Below are positions 45,314-58,400 of a stretch of 64,000 bases of DNA, piece by piece. The notes under the pieces are model-generated. The model had not been told where the DNA came from. It searched no databases and worked only from the letters and a program-made list of their open reading frames with translations. Origin of the DNA: Pampus argenteus. Taxonomy: Eukaryota; Chordata; Actinopteri; Scombriformes; Stromateidae. How positions within the stretch are numbered: position 1 is the stretch's first letter; every line of letters begins with the position of its first letter. The position numbers and the translations under genes are program-made. The stretch covers positions 7,848,001 to 7,912,000 of the forward strand of contig CM072869.1 in the NCBI GenBank assembly GCA_036937835.1. Reading direction: 5' to 3'.

Positions 45314-46199
45314 AGCACCGTATTTAACTGCCCACTTGGTTTAGTTGGTTTGTGCAGATTTTACAAGCAGGTGTGTTGGAAGGTGTGGCCTGTGCAGGAA
45401 GATCTGGAGTCAGCAGTGAGATTAGAGTTCATCAGGAGAAGCTCTGAAAAGTTTTGCCTGTTTGGAGTTAAAAAAAATAAATCTGTCGACTGTGCACGTG
45501 AGTCTTGACATATTGTTTGTAAAGTTGCAGTTGAAATCTTGTTTCTGGCATCACTTTCCACCTAAACAAACATTTTAGTATTTTGAATGTGACAATCAGT
45601 AGAAATCATTAACACCTGTGTGTTGCAAGGTTAAGAAATGTCCCTTAACTGGCTTCTATGATTTCACTAATGAATGATCTTGAAAGACAAAAAACATTTA
45701 AACAGGGATGACACGTTATAAAAATGACTTGCATGGACACTTAACAGATGTGTTAAAGTCAATATCCTATGCATGTTGATTAAAAAGTTTATGAAAACGG
45801 TTTTGTCAAATCTGACACGAAAGATCAACCTAACCAGGTGAGGGCAGGAGGTCCAAAAGGTTGATGGCAGGGGGCTTCTTGTGGCCTCATGTCCCACATG
45901 TGATAAAGAGGATTAACTTAATTTAACAAAAGTACAAACTGGTGGAGTAGAATTTTGATAGGTATAGGCATTTATAAGGCAGGGTCTAGTGAAATATGCC
46001 ATTACGTTGCATTATATGAAGAGGGGGATCTATTGCTTTTTTGGAGCCAAAAGTTACAGTATCTCAGCCTGTGCTGCACTGATTTTGACTTTTTGTCTTT
46101 TAGTAACTTAGTTCCCTTTACGGACATGTGAGTTTTATTTGCACAATATTTGGTCAAATAAGTAAAACACCAGTCTTCTCTTGTCCTTGCAGGCGAAAC

Positions 46200-46577
46200 A
46201 TGTTGCAGCTGCTGCATGTTGCTGTGTTGTGGTTCTACCTTCTCCCGTCGCTACTCTGTGAAAACCTGCTCTGCTTCTACAGCCCCATCCTAGAGAAGGA
46301 GAGGACATTCAAGCTCATTGTGACAGAGTGCCCTCCTAGCGAGCTGTGCTTCAAGGCAGATGGTCGCTACGGCAACCACAGCGCTATGTCGGCTCGGGGC
46401 TGCATGGCGGAGAAGGACTGTAGCCAGGTCCACCGCTTTCGCATCAAAGGAACCATCTACACCATGACTTATGCCTGCTGTGATTGGCCTTACTGTAACT
46501 CGTGCCCGAGTGTCATAGCCAAACTTTCCATCACTGTAGCACTTGTACCTGTGGCTGTGATAGCTGGCAGATTGTGA
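46200..46577 (+). CDS. Ly6/uPAR protein 2, SPACA4/Bouncer-like, GPI-anchored
   Basis: Coding sequence in one exon (acceptor CTTGCAG ends at 46192; ATG at 46200), 125 residues. Signal peptide LLHVAVLWFYLLPSLL, then domain ENLLCFYSPILE ... SELCFKADGRYG ... RGCMAEKDC ... RIKGTIYTMTYACCDWPYCN, and a hydrophobic C-terminus (IAKLSITVALVPVAVIAGRL) typical of GPI anchoring. Compared with protein 1, the second and third canonical cysteines are Ser and Phe, so one disulphide is absent while the other eight cysteines remain. One Asn-glycosylation site (NHS) is seen. It lies 1.1 kb after gene 1 in the same direction, a tandem duplicate. AATAAA at 46,824. Could be the Bouncer orthologue; that assignment is not certain. 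Confidence 0.82.
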   Translation: MLQLLHVAVLWFYLLPSLLCENLLCFYSPILEKERTFKLIVTECPPSELCFKADGRYGNHSAMSARGCMAEKDCSQVHRFRIKGTIYTMTYACCDWPYCNSCPSVIAKLSITVALVPVAVIAGRL

Positions 46578-46823
46578 CTAAAAGACACCTGATGCACAAT
46601 ATTATGAGCAATAGGGGTTCATGTCAGGAAGGTGGGTCAACAACAAGTGACATAATCTCTGTAGCCTCAGCATGAAGTAATGCTGAAGGTCTGCAGATTT
46701 ATGTTGCATATACCCAGTCTGAGGACGCTGAGGTGTGCACCAAGGCAGAGATTTCAGCTGCTGTTTATTTTACAGTGTCTTAGAAAAAAAAAATCTGATT
46801 TTAGAATATTTGAATGTCCATGA

Positions 46824-46829
46824 AATAAA
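46824..46829 (+). terminator. Poly(A) signal of Ly6 gene 2
   Basis: AATAAA about 250 bp after the stop codon. Confidence 0.6.
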
Positions 46830-46849
46830 ATATTTTAAACAGAAATAAT

Positions 46850-48780
46850 TGTATGATCTCTCACCAACACACATCCGAACACAAGTTTAGCCTGGCAATG
46901 TCTTATATATATTTTTATTGGCATTAAGTTAAATCCCATGAAAGAATCTACAGGTAAAATTGTATCAAACGCTACAGATTTGTTCAGCATCCTCATCTGC
47001 CAAATTTAGCTGCAACTGAATAATGCATGTAGGAGATATCATAGTTTATGTGTATTAGACCACGCCAAGTTTTGTTCGGAAGTCATTCAAATATGGTATG
47101 TACCAAGTTTGGTGGCGATGGGATAAAACATGCACAATCAGAAGCATAAACTAAATTTAGCAAAAAGATGTTAAAAATGGACATGTTAACAGGGTATTTT
47201 CTTCTTATGACAAATTTGACATATTAATGCAAATGCTGAACTAGATTTGGTCAAATTTATGGTTCATGCACTCCCCAAATTGGGCGGCATCTTTTTACAA
47301 AGTTGGTAAACAGCCATTCTGCAACCTGCTGCTCCCACAGCAACTTCTTAAGGTCACCCCTGTTACTGATCAGCACCCACGGAGTTGTGTAATAGGATTA
47401 CTGTGATGTAATCGGATTACTTATGTAAGGCATTGTGCAATTTTCATGGAACACAGGCCAATGACCTGCGGGACATGAAAATCACAAAGCAAAAAAGGAA
47501 TAGGACAAAAAAACAAAAGAAAACAGACACACACACAGTCCCTCGGGCTGCCTTTCACACTAACCTGGTGTTCTTTCACAGGGCCCAGTGGAGCGTGCTG
47601 GTGAGACTCTGCTCTAAAGGCTTTACTGACGGAGGAAACTGCTGCTGAGATGGACAACATGGACGTCATGGTGGTGATGTGGAGGAGGTGGGTTGCACAA
47701 TAGTTGGTCAGTGTGGTGACGTCAGAATTGAGAATGAAGGGATGTTGACATCATGGAAAAGTGGAAGTAGTGGAAAAATAGAATAAATAAGAATAAAGAG
47801 AAAAAATAAATAGAATAAAAACAGAAATACCATAGTAACATTCACCCATGATATTTATGTTTAGAGTGTTATGATAGCGATCTTCTCACCCTAAAGCTGG
47901 AGAGATCATGTCAACACAGAGATTTTGGCAATAGGCTCATATGGAGAATATGTGGATATTACACAACCAGCACGGACAGCTGGCAGTAACTCTTAGCATA
48001 CATATTGACATCCAAGTGTTGTATCACGACAGACCTGAAAAAATCTTCCTTTAGGTGTGTGGGGAGCACAGGTAATCATATAGTGTATGACTTGCAACCT
48101 TTCCTCTGGAACCATCGATTTATCTATTTACTCCTGTTTTAGTAAAATTTGCTAAAACCATATATTTTATTTTAAAGATGTGGGTTTGGGGCTGACCATC
48201 ACAGAAATAGTGAGTACGTTGAAAATTATTGCGAGCAGGACATTTGTGGTCTTGGCCTTGTCATGGGAGTTTTTTTTGACAACAAAAAGTATAGAACAAT
48301 GCCAGTCTTATCCTTTTACTTAAATGTGAAAAAAGAGGAGCTCAAGCAATGTATACAGTATGAGGTTTGGACAGTTCTTTATTTCCCTTTTATAAGGCTG
48401 CTGGGTCTCCCCGTAGTGGATATACATATATATACACAGGAGATTGCTATACTGGAGTTACACTGAGGGCAGAGGGTCCATATTACACAGACTTCAAAAA
48501 ACAACACTAATACAGCCTCACCTCCAGTTATCAGAAATCAGCAGAGAGAGAGAGAGAGAGAGGGGAGGGGGGGACAGCACAAGAGAAGAGGGAAGAGAAG
48601 TAAGAGGGAGATGATGCAGTCTGAGAGCCTGACTCGACTGCCTAATAACTTAACACTAGAAAATAACATACATTTCACGCACAGTGCATCTTAAATAGGT
48701 TACGTGAAGAACCATTTACCATAAATATCTGTATTTTCGGGAACCAACATATATAAAAAGATGATAAAAAAAAAAATCCT
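46850..48780. other. Intergenic spacer before the RELN 3' end
   Basis: No supported gene. Sequence around 47,040-47,130 ('accaagtttggtggcgatgg' and flanks) resembles an interspersed fish repeat. A (GA)n tract is at 48,545-48,561. The rest is A+T-rich. Confidence 0.5.
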
Positions 48781-48829
48781 TGTTCAGTCTTTAATTTTTT
48801 CTTATTTTCTCCATCGTGCAAATCGTTCT

Positions 48830-49672
48830 TTTATTCCTTTTTACTGTGGAGGCAGGGCTTTTATTCCCGCCCTGCCCAGATCCGTTTCAGATAAACGAGG
48901 AAAAGGAAAAAGAAACCCAGCACCCCCCTGCCCTTCCCTCCCCTCCCCCCTTAAAAGCATATGAATTAGTAGAAAACGAACAAACAAATGAACAGAACAC
49001 CACAGTCAACTCATCACAAAAAGAACCCACAGACACACAGAACAGCAAGAACACAGTTTTCTTTTTTTTCCTTTTTTTAAGCTTCTTTGTCACCGTTTTT
49101 CCTCTTAATGGTCAGTATCATCAGCGTGGTCTTTCTCTCCTGGCGTACTGGTTGGCGGGAGTGGAGCGATCCTCCCCCGGCGGCTCAGTGGAACTGGGAG
49201 GAAACTCCAATCGGCTGGTCAGTTCAGCAGTGATATATTATCTCTCAATTTCACAGTGTGGTAGGAGGGTGAGGAGAGGAAGGCGGAGTGATGGGGAGGA
49301 AGCCAGATGGAGGGATATCGCAGGTAGGGAACAGGAATCAGAGGAACCACAGCAACATTTAGAAAACAACTACAAACCCCGACCGTCCATGGAAAAAAGT
49401 AAACAAAATGGCCGCTTCACTCTTTTCTTTCCTTTCATTCCCGCCGACTTGCGTGGTTGGGAAGGCCTTGATTGGCTGGAGCGTAAACTGACTGGATGGC
49501 CCGTGTTTCTGGCAGAGGGTAGTGGGAGAGGGGTAAGGGTAGTCTAAGGCTGACTGGAATCCACTTGTGGATGGGACTCGACAGGGCAATATGTTGTCAG
49601 GAGAAAAAAAGATGTGGGTGGCAGGTCAATGTGTGATTGGCAGGTCAAAGGGTGAATCCCTTCTCGGTAGGT
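48830..49672 (-). other. reln: RELN 3' UTR
   Basis: Follows the RELN stop codon. Two AATAAA signals on the minus strand (TTTATT at 48830-48835 and 48860-48865) are suitable 3' ends, giving a 3' UTR of about 0.8 kb. An open frame on the opposite strand here is not supported as a gene. Confidence 0.6.
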
Positions 49673-52600
49673 TCAGGCACGCTGTCGCAGTGCCCGCCGC
49701 TTGCGGCTGTAGTAGTGGCGCACGCCGGTCTGTCTGGCATAGTTCATCATGTAGTTTTGTTTACGGGTGCTGCAGAGATATAAAAACAGTAAAAGGAGAA
49801 GGGGAAAGAGGAGTGTGAACATTAGTGACCAAGAAAAGGGCACTAAAAATCCACATATTCCTGTGCACACACTCTCATCCATGCAAGCAAACACACACAT
49901 GGTTGAATGCAGCTTCTGTACACTCTCACATCCTGGATCATGCTGGCATTTTTAACCATTTTCAGTCATAACCTCGAACACTCAACAGCTGGATGGATCT
50001 AATGGCTCGAAGAATGGGGGATCTACAAAATCTACAAAACTGAGTTTGTTTGTGTTCTGCACAAATGAGAGGCAGCTAGACAATGAACATGGCGGTAGAA
50101 CTAGCTACATGTATCCAATGGCAGACCAAATGTCACAGGACAAGACATGGGACACAGAGTCTACAAACATACTACAACATACTAGAGGGAAACTCTGACA
50201 CACTGACTGAGTGTTTGAGGTCAGAGTTAACAGCCATCACTGGGAGAAAAGAAAAATAACTAAAACAAAGTCATAAAAGTGCATGGTGGTGAGCAGAAAA
50301 GGGGTGGTTTTGAAACTAAGAGACACAGAGAAAAGCTGCGGAAGATCGCTCTTGCTTAGCCTGTTCATTGCCTCTTCCATCCAGCAGGGCGGTGCCAGTG
50401 AGCCAGGAGTGCAGCCAGGGCAGGCAGGGGCCTCTGCGAAGCGGGTGGGGTTCAGGAGTGGCAGGGGAGGGTTGGGGATGATGAAGTGTGTGTGTGCGTG
50501 TGTTATGGTTGATGCTGTGGAGGTGGAAGTGTGAAGGTGAACTGGTTGTATTTAAGTGATGAAGTGTGTGCGCGTGCATGTTTGTGTGTTAATGATGTTT
50601 GGTCAGAAACTAGAGGGCAGTAAGGAAGACGTTCCTGGCTCAGGGTCATGTTGTTGTCCAAAGACAGACACACAGCCATGAGTGAAAAAAAGGGATGGAG
50701 GTCTGTTGCAATAGTTGATCCATAAAGCCATGCAAGGAGCTGGATGGAGGAGGTTAGTCGGATGGAAGTCTCCAGCAAAATGTTTCTTCATTTGGATTCA
50801 ATGGTGCAAGATGCTCTGTGTTAAAGCTGATGTTGATGTATGAATGTAAAAACGCTTGAGTGAGATAAATGCTGGACCTGGTTTTTTAAGTAGGACCCTT
50901 AAAATGTGTGTGTCAGCTTGTAAATTAGCAGCCACGTCAACAAAAAAACCCCATTAGATGCTAAATGCTATGTAGCAGCGGTTAGTAGCAAGAACAAAAC
51001 AAACAGATAAAGGTTTAGTGATGGATTACATCATTCATATACACACAAACACAATACCACTGACATTTATGTAAGTTATTACACCAAATGTCTCAAGGAG
51101 TAAACAGCCATTTAACGTCATTTCTTGCTCATCTGGTGACATTGTGTTGAACCGTTTCAGGGAACACGCTATAAAATTGTGCCACCACCTCAAGATTTCA
51201 CCGTTCTGCTCATCACTCTATTCACTGTGTTATAATGAATATTGTTTTTCTTCCTGTGCTGAGAGCTGTCTCTTCAGATCTGTGTGTCATTTTGTCCGGG
51301 GGCCTCCACCTGGACATGGGCAGCTGGCCTGCTTTTTGACCTGCCTGGGGCTCGAGTTAAAGCGAGGGCATGGAGATGACTGTGGTAATGATGAGGAGTG
51401 TTTGGTGTCGAGTGAAACTGAGGGAGGGTGTGCGCAGTGTAAAAAGGAGAAGAAGGGTTGGGAGGGGTGGGGTGAAGGAGTGGGCTGCATTCAGGAAGAG
51501 GCGGAGAACTTACCTGACACTACAGCCATGCCAGAGGGAGCAGAATACAGAAGAGAGCAGAGGTTAGAGCGCGAGAGGGGAGAGGCAGGAGGAGAGGGCT
51601 GCTGTCTCGCAGAAAAGTCTGGGGGGGTATGAGCCCTGGCCTGGGGAGGCAGGGGGGCCCAAAGCGGGGAGAAAGGAGGAGAGAGGAAAGGCAGAAAAAT
51701 AGTCAGAGGTTCAAAGAAGTAAGAGTGAGTGAGAAGAGAGAAAGAATAAAGGAGAAGAGAAGTTGAATTGGTTGAGATTAAGAGAGACAGCAGAGAAATG
51801 TAACAAAGATGAAGGGAAAGTGAGAAAAAAAACCACAGGTAGAGGTGAAGACACAGAGCAAACAGCAGTAATCCATCCGTTGTATGCCAGAATGGGAGAA
51901 GAAAGAGATACAGAGGCAAAGAGGGAATTTAGAGGAAGGAAAGATGGAAAGAAAGTAAGGAAAAAAGGAGGGTGAGGAGGATAAAGTGAGGTGGGATATG
52001 ATGAAGCGTAAGCATAGGAGTGAGCATGACCACATAAACAAACACGTCAGTGACATTAAGCAGCAGGGAGGAAAGGCATGTGGTGCAAAAGAAAAGATTG
52101 AGCAGGAGTAGAAGTGAGAGGAAGAATGTGTGAAGGAGTGAAGGAGTGGTGAATAGAGAGAAATAAACAACAGAGCAAAGTGTGAGGATTACGATCACTC
52201 TTTTCAGCAGACACTGTTGAAAACCGTGCAAGTGCAAGGGAGGGAGTGGGACAGGTCACGGCCATGTAGACCAGGGGACAGCTCAGGTTAGGCATTAGTG
52301 TGTAAGTGTTGTTTATGTGTATCAACTGTACATGAAGTGCCTTATATGACTGTTGTGTGCAGCATTTGAAATGCATTGGGTACACATCAGAGGGGAACGT
52401 TGCTCTGGTACCCACAGCAACATGCAGAAAATGCATCCAAAATGCTTTATGACATTGCCATGTTAAGAGTATGTTAGCTGAGTATAGGCCATGTACATGA
52501 TATCTTCAGTGCCCTGCAGATTCTCCAGTTGTGCCATTTTTAAGATGAAAACTGGATTTGTCTTTCACATGGAGGAAATGTTTGATGGTCCTAGTGACAA

Positions 52601-55406
52601 ACTAAGATGTCAGTAAAATTGTAAGAATGGAAAGTAAAAGGAAAGGACCAGTTTTGCAGTAAAACAAAAACACTGCGTCATAAATGTGACGCCTCCATCA
52701 CAGTGTAGATACCAGATAGGCTAACTGTAAATGAACATTCATGAACAGATATGTGAACAAATGCTTTCAGTACAAAATTTAATGGGTATGACTTTGATTA
52801 GTTTTAGTTTTATTTAACTAAATCTAAACTCTCTCTAAACTAAATTTTATGGAACTGCAGACATTTCAGACTTTTTATCTGACTTTTACAAGACACTGAA
52901 AATAAAATGATTTAAAAGCAGGAGTTTGTCATACACTGAACAGCCATAAACCACAAACAGAACCTTTCAAAGCAAGGCAGTCATTTTTCTACTCTGTTTG
53001 CCTGACACTAAGAGGATGTGATGAAAATATAAACAACTGACTGCTGAGAAGTTTATCGTAGGTGGTAGGCAGTGCACATGTAGATGTGCTTATGTCTATG
53101 TGTATAATGTATTCCTGTGTTTGTGTGGAGTGGATGGGACCATTTCTATGAGTGATGCTGAGGCAGAGGTAGAGGCGGGGGCAGATCGGGACTCTGTAGG
53201 GGGCCAGTCTGGGGGGCCAGCTGGGAATTGGGTACTCACAGAACTACTTCCACATGGTCCAACGCCCACTGGTCATGTCCTGCACCGTCGTGGCGTGGCT
53301 GCCACCATCGCAGCATCACCCCTTTAACCCTCGCCTCTCTGGAGGGATCATGGAAACATTGCACGGTCAGTGAGCGTCAACAAGTCTATCAGTAGCCTCA
53401 TGCCAGCCAAATGGTGTTTACCACACCGGTTTAAACTGTCCACTTTCTAATAAGGCACAATTTTTGATTAATGAATGATTTACTAGCGGCAGGACATCTG
53501 CACCAAAATCAATTTATTAACAACATGATGACTTGCATTGAAAAAGAATTTATTAACACTATTATAGCCTTCAGTTAAACTTACAAACCCTTTATAAATG
53601 GTGACTTATTAAAAAGTGTTACAGTTTAAATGGCGTGTCTACCTGCATGTCTTTGAATGTCTCTATGCATCACTCACAGTGGAATGTTGTAGGAGACTCT
53701 CTGGGCCTTTATGAAGTCTTTGGGCTGGTGCTGGGCGATTACATGCCAGCTGACTCCATTGTTGACGCTGTATTGCAGCAGCACAGCTCGGTCAACTGTG
53801 TCAGCTTGGTCCAGAGCTATGTTACAGCTGTCTGTTTGTGCCACGCTGCCGATCTGCAGCACAAACATGATCTTACTGTAGGGAGACAGAGAAGGGATGG
53901 TAAAGGGAGAAAGTCAGAGAAAGAAAATATTACCGGTTGATATTACAGATTCTACAAACTACAATACTGCTAAAGTGGAGAAAACTTAACTGCTGTAACT
54001 ATGAGGTAGGTATGCATGATTAGCTTATGTGTGTTTTAGTAGTACCTGTACCTGGCTCGAGTGAGGTCCAGCGGTTTTGTAACAGCCTGCCTCATCTTAC
54101 AGCCATTAAAGTAGAGTGAGTCTCCGTGGGCATGCGGTGACAGCTGCCCACAGCCGCTGCCCACTCCACCACCCTGGATGAGCTGCCAGCTCTCCTGAGA
54201 CACACCGCCTGACTCAAAGTTGTCCTTGATGGAACTGGGCAGGTCACTGCTGGAGAGGGAGCAGTCGTCACCTGTTCAGAAATAAGGAGACAGAGAAAGA
54301 AAAAGGTGATCAAACTGAGAGATATCATATCTTTGTTAAACAGTAATATGGTAAAGAACTGAATGTGTATTGAGCAGTTTGAATGTAATATGCTTGGCCC
54401 ACCATGGTGTCCCTCATCGCAGATGCAGACCACTCCACTTGTACAGTAGCCGTGGCCACTGCAGAGTCCTGGACAGGCTTCTCCAATGTAAACGTGGTCA
54501 ACTCCCCAGCTCTGCCTTTCTCCCGTCCCCTCCCTCTGAATCCAGCGGAACTGTGTAGCCCTGGAAATATACAACCAATCACAAACCATTAGAAACTGTT
54601 ACAACAGAGACATGTTGCACATTATTCTGCTGTTATGTGTAAAAAAATTTAGACAAAAAGGCACCAGTGTGAAGTCATGCTATGTTACACTGCTAACCAC
54701 TAAAGGAATGTGTGTGCCTCCTACCCTGAGGAGACGTGGTCAGGCAGCTGGACGGTGACCCTGGTCCATGTTGAGCTGTTGACTGGACTGTAGATTGTGG
54801 ACTCATGGAACTGGAAGGGAGAGCAGCCCACGTTGTTGACTGAGGAAGGGAGGCACTCAGACTGTACCAGCTGCCACGAGTCAGACCTGAGAGGAGAGAG
54901 TGAACAAAATAATCTTTTCAAAATTCAATTTCAAAACTATTGCTGCTGGATCTCTAAGACCTGACATTCAACAATGATGTAGTCATTCTATAACAGTGAA
55001 ATTGAACTCCTAAAAAAAAAAGTATGTTTTGTCATTGATTTTTTTTATTTTTTTTTACCTTGCATCCTTCCTGTACTGCAGCAGGACAGAATGATGGTCT
55101 TCACAGGTGTCTGTCTCACAACCAACAACAATCTGCAGCAGCGAGAGAGATAGAAAAGATTGAAGTCATCATGTGCAAAGATGAACGACAGCTGTTATTT
55201 TAGTTAAGTAGCCGTTTGGCAGTGCTGTACCTTGAACTGTAAAATATATCCAGGCTGCACTATGAGTTCTCGAGTGGCCAGGATGTTGTGTGTCCTGTCT
55301 TGGTTCTTGTTCGGCCAGTACAAATGGAATGAGGGGTTCCCACAGAAGCCAGCGGTACGCACAGCGTTAGGGTAGAAACTCCAGCTTTCCTCGTGAGAAA
55401 CACCCT
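49673..55406 (-). CDS. reln: RELN repeat 8 and C-terminal region exons
   Basis: Exons high to low: 55231-55406, 55059-55132, 54725-54886, 54403-54560, 54052-54271, 53678-53875, 53240-53338, 49673-49769. Repeat 8: SWSFYPNAVRTAGFCGNPSF, DSWQLVQSECLPSSVNNVGC, EGF 8 CPGLCSGHGYCTSGVVCIC plus EGHHGDDC, FESGGVSQESWQLIQGG, RWWQPRHDGAGHDQWALDHV. The last exon codes for the basic C-terminal region (TRKQNYMMNYARQTGVRHYY then SRKRRALRQRA), important in mammals for secretion and full signalling. A six-base neuronal microexon adds Val-Ser just before TRKQ in mammals; it was not located in the last intron here. Confidence 0.97.
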
Positions 55407-58400
55407 CTAGTGAACAGCAAAGAAACAAAAAGAGGAGAAAGTATCAAAGTTACTCTTGACTGATTGTTTTTGTCTTGACACCTAGGTGTTCACCTTGTGA
55501 TTACATTAACAAACTCACCATCATCAAAGGTGTCGAGCAGTGCGGATGGATTGATGTCTGAACCCCCCACTAATATGTTGTCTATGGCCCACTGGGCTCT
55601 TTCCAGGCTCGGGGTTGCCAGGCCAGAGGAAATAGTAAATGGCTGCCACCAGCGCAAGCGGGTAGCATTGGTCAGAGCTCCCTCTGGGAGGACAATGTAG
55701 TCTCTCCGCACTGATACGTACTTCAGATAGTCCATCTCATGTAGCAGCGTCCAGGACACACCTGAGGAAATACAAGGAAGATAACAAGGAAGAGATGAAA
55801 AACTGAAGATGATGAAAATGGAAAAATACACAATGCACTGTATGCATGTTGTTAGTGCACCTCCATCAACAGAATAGTCCAGCAGCACTCCCTCTTTACG
55901 ACAAGTTGGACGGTGGCACATGGTCATGTTATCTTCACTTCCAATCCTGGCCCAGTACTCTACAAACCTATGCATAAAAAAAAAGAGTTTGTAATGCACT
56001 TAAAGTAGTACAATATTTAAAGATAGTTAGAAGAAGTTAAGTACTGACTTGGCTCCGCGGAGGTCCAGATCAGCAGTGACAGCTTGTCGGGCATCAGCTC
56101 CTCCAAAGTATAGGGCTGTCCCTTCTACTAACACACCGCAGTCTGTACAGGGCCTTCCACCCTCCAGAACCTGCCACTGAGGGCCTGCTGCCCCTTCCCA
56201 GTCAAATCGCTCCTTCAGAGATGCCTACACATAAAAAAACCCCCACACAAATACCTGAATTACAGTATAAAGTATAAATAGTAGTATACATTATACTCAT
56301 CATATACTTTTCTAATCTGTTTTTCACATTAGACATTTTTGTTAGTGAGAACCAGACTCTACCTTTAGAGCAGTGCTTGCATAACAGTTTGGTCCAGTGA
56401 ATCCTGGGTCACAGAGACAGCGCTTATCCAAACAGTCCCCATGTCCCCCGCAGTGGCTGTCACACGCTGGCCCAATGTAAAAATTCTCCACACCCCACTG
56501 AATGTCTGAGTGCTGTTGGTAAAACCTAAACCGCACCGCACTAAGGGACAGTGTACAGAGGGCTAATCAAACAACATGCATACCCTTTTCATGATATATA
56601 TGACAACAATATACATATCTCTAATTTAGGTCATGCATGCAATGATGAAGAAATCAATATAAAGGAGTACTGTATGTTTAGTTCAATGCATGTGGCTGAC
56701 TTACGTGTCAGCCAGGCTGTCAGGCAGGGGATAGACGGCCCTCTTCCAGCCTTCGGCAGGGAAAAAGACTGACGGCTGTGAGACCTGACCTCCACATCGA
56801 GGGTCAGCAGGGAGACACTGGGGCACCAAGTACTTCCAGGTCACACCGAAGTCCATTGAATACTGAACATGAACCTGTCTGTCTGCGTGACGCTCAGGCA
56901 CACTGCAGCCTACCGCAATCTAAATAAACAGACATAACACACATGTGATTCAACTTAAAGTCCTACAAAAATACAACATGTTACAATGAATTCGATACAC
57001 CAAAGAACATGACACAACACAAAAAAATGATGATACCTATATGTTTTTTGAGGCATATTGGTTACCTTGAACTGCATGACCCAACCCTTGTCAGGAATAA
57101 TGTCATGTGTGACAGCATAGACCTCTCTCCCATCAGCATTGCCACACACCATCACCCCATCAGGAGAGCTGCAGAAACGCTGCACTGAGCAGTCCTCTGA
57201 GAACAACCAATGACTGCTCACTGAGAACAAAAACAAGACAACACCAAATGTTTAGCCCTATAAGATATATAAGACAATATGAAATTATTTGGTTTTGTTA
57301 TTGTTTAATTGAGGCAATGATCCCAAGTCCAACTCTGCTGTACCTATGGGTGTTTCCTCCTGCTCGCCCAGCTGACCAAACCTTCCTGAGGTCTCATCAG
57401 CAGGAGCTCTCTCATGGTTGGGCAGTGCCACCCCGCCAAATGTGTCAGAGATCTGTGCCCGTGAGTCTGAGCCTGCGATGAGGACATTATCCAGAGCCCA
57501 ATCACTGTGGTCTGCCCCTTCATGCTGCGGCTGCCACCAACGCACACGCACTCCTTCCTGACGGGCAGCAGGGGGCAGCAGCACATTTACAAACCTGAAA
57601 AAAAAAAAACATACAGAAAGTCACAGATATCCTGTTTCACTCTGCTAATATTTAGTTTTATCACAATGCACCAGTTGGTCAGCTAAATTCAATCCTGAAA
57701 AAAAACTTGACCACTATGACAACATGCATTTGCAAGACCATTGTTGATATGATAGGAACTCACCCGGGCTTTGTGTACAGATCATAGAAGATCTCTGTCA
57801 ATAGATGCCAGTTGATTCCTCCGTTCAAGCTGTACTCCAGAAGCACACCCTGGTTACGATTGCTAGGTGGGATCATGCAGCCGTACATGAAGTAGAACTG
57901 GATAAACTCAGCATTGGTCAGGTTCAGGTCCACTGTCACCAGCTGACGGCTGCAACTCTGTGCACAGATATATGTACGTATGTAGCCAAGACTGACTTGT
58001 GAGTTGTTTTGTAACCAGAGTAGTTTTGATACAGATAGATTGCTAGACTTTAACGAGTGCTCTTAAAAGGTTTCTCTTCGCAAAGTGTCCATCCACATTA
58101 ATATCAATATATATATCCATTTACAGCACTGCTATCTTGGGAAAACTTGCTGTACATCAGAACTGACAGCTACTTACTTTGTGGTCTTTTATTCAACAGA
58201 TTAATATTTGAAGCAGTACCTTTTATATTCTGTTGGATGTCTACATCTTGTCAAACTATCTCTGTGTCTATTTTTTACCAAATGTAATCAGATGCTGCCA
58301 ATTTTTTGTTGGCTTTGTATAGAATGAGTGGACGGTAATGCACAACCCATGCTCTCATGACAATATCAAGATCATTTAAAAAAAAAAAAAGAAAGAGAAA

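Noticed and set aside
47421..47669. Possible short exon 'ggcccagtggagcgtgctg' between an AG and a GT near 47,580
   Set aside because: Too short, no reading-frame link to a neighbouring gene and no recognisable protein.
48816..49547. 243-codon open frame on the plus strand
   Set aside because: It lies antisense to the RELN 3' UTR, is low in complexity (Glu/Lys/Pro/Ser runs) and matches no family I recognise.
51144..52436. Several open frames of 100-160 codons on both strands
   Set aside because: All arise from purine/pyrimidine-biased sequence in the RELN last intron, which lacks stop codons by composition.
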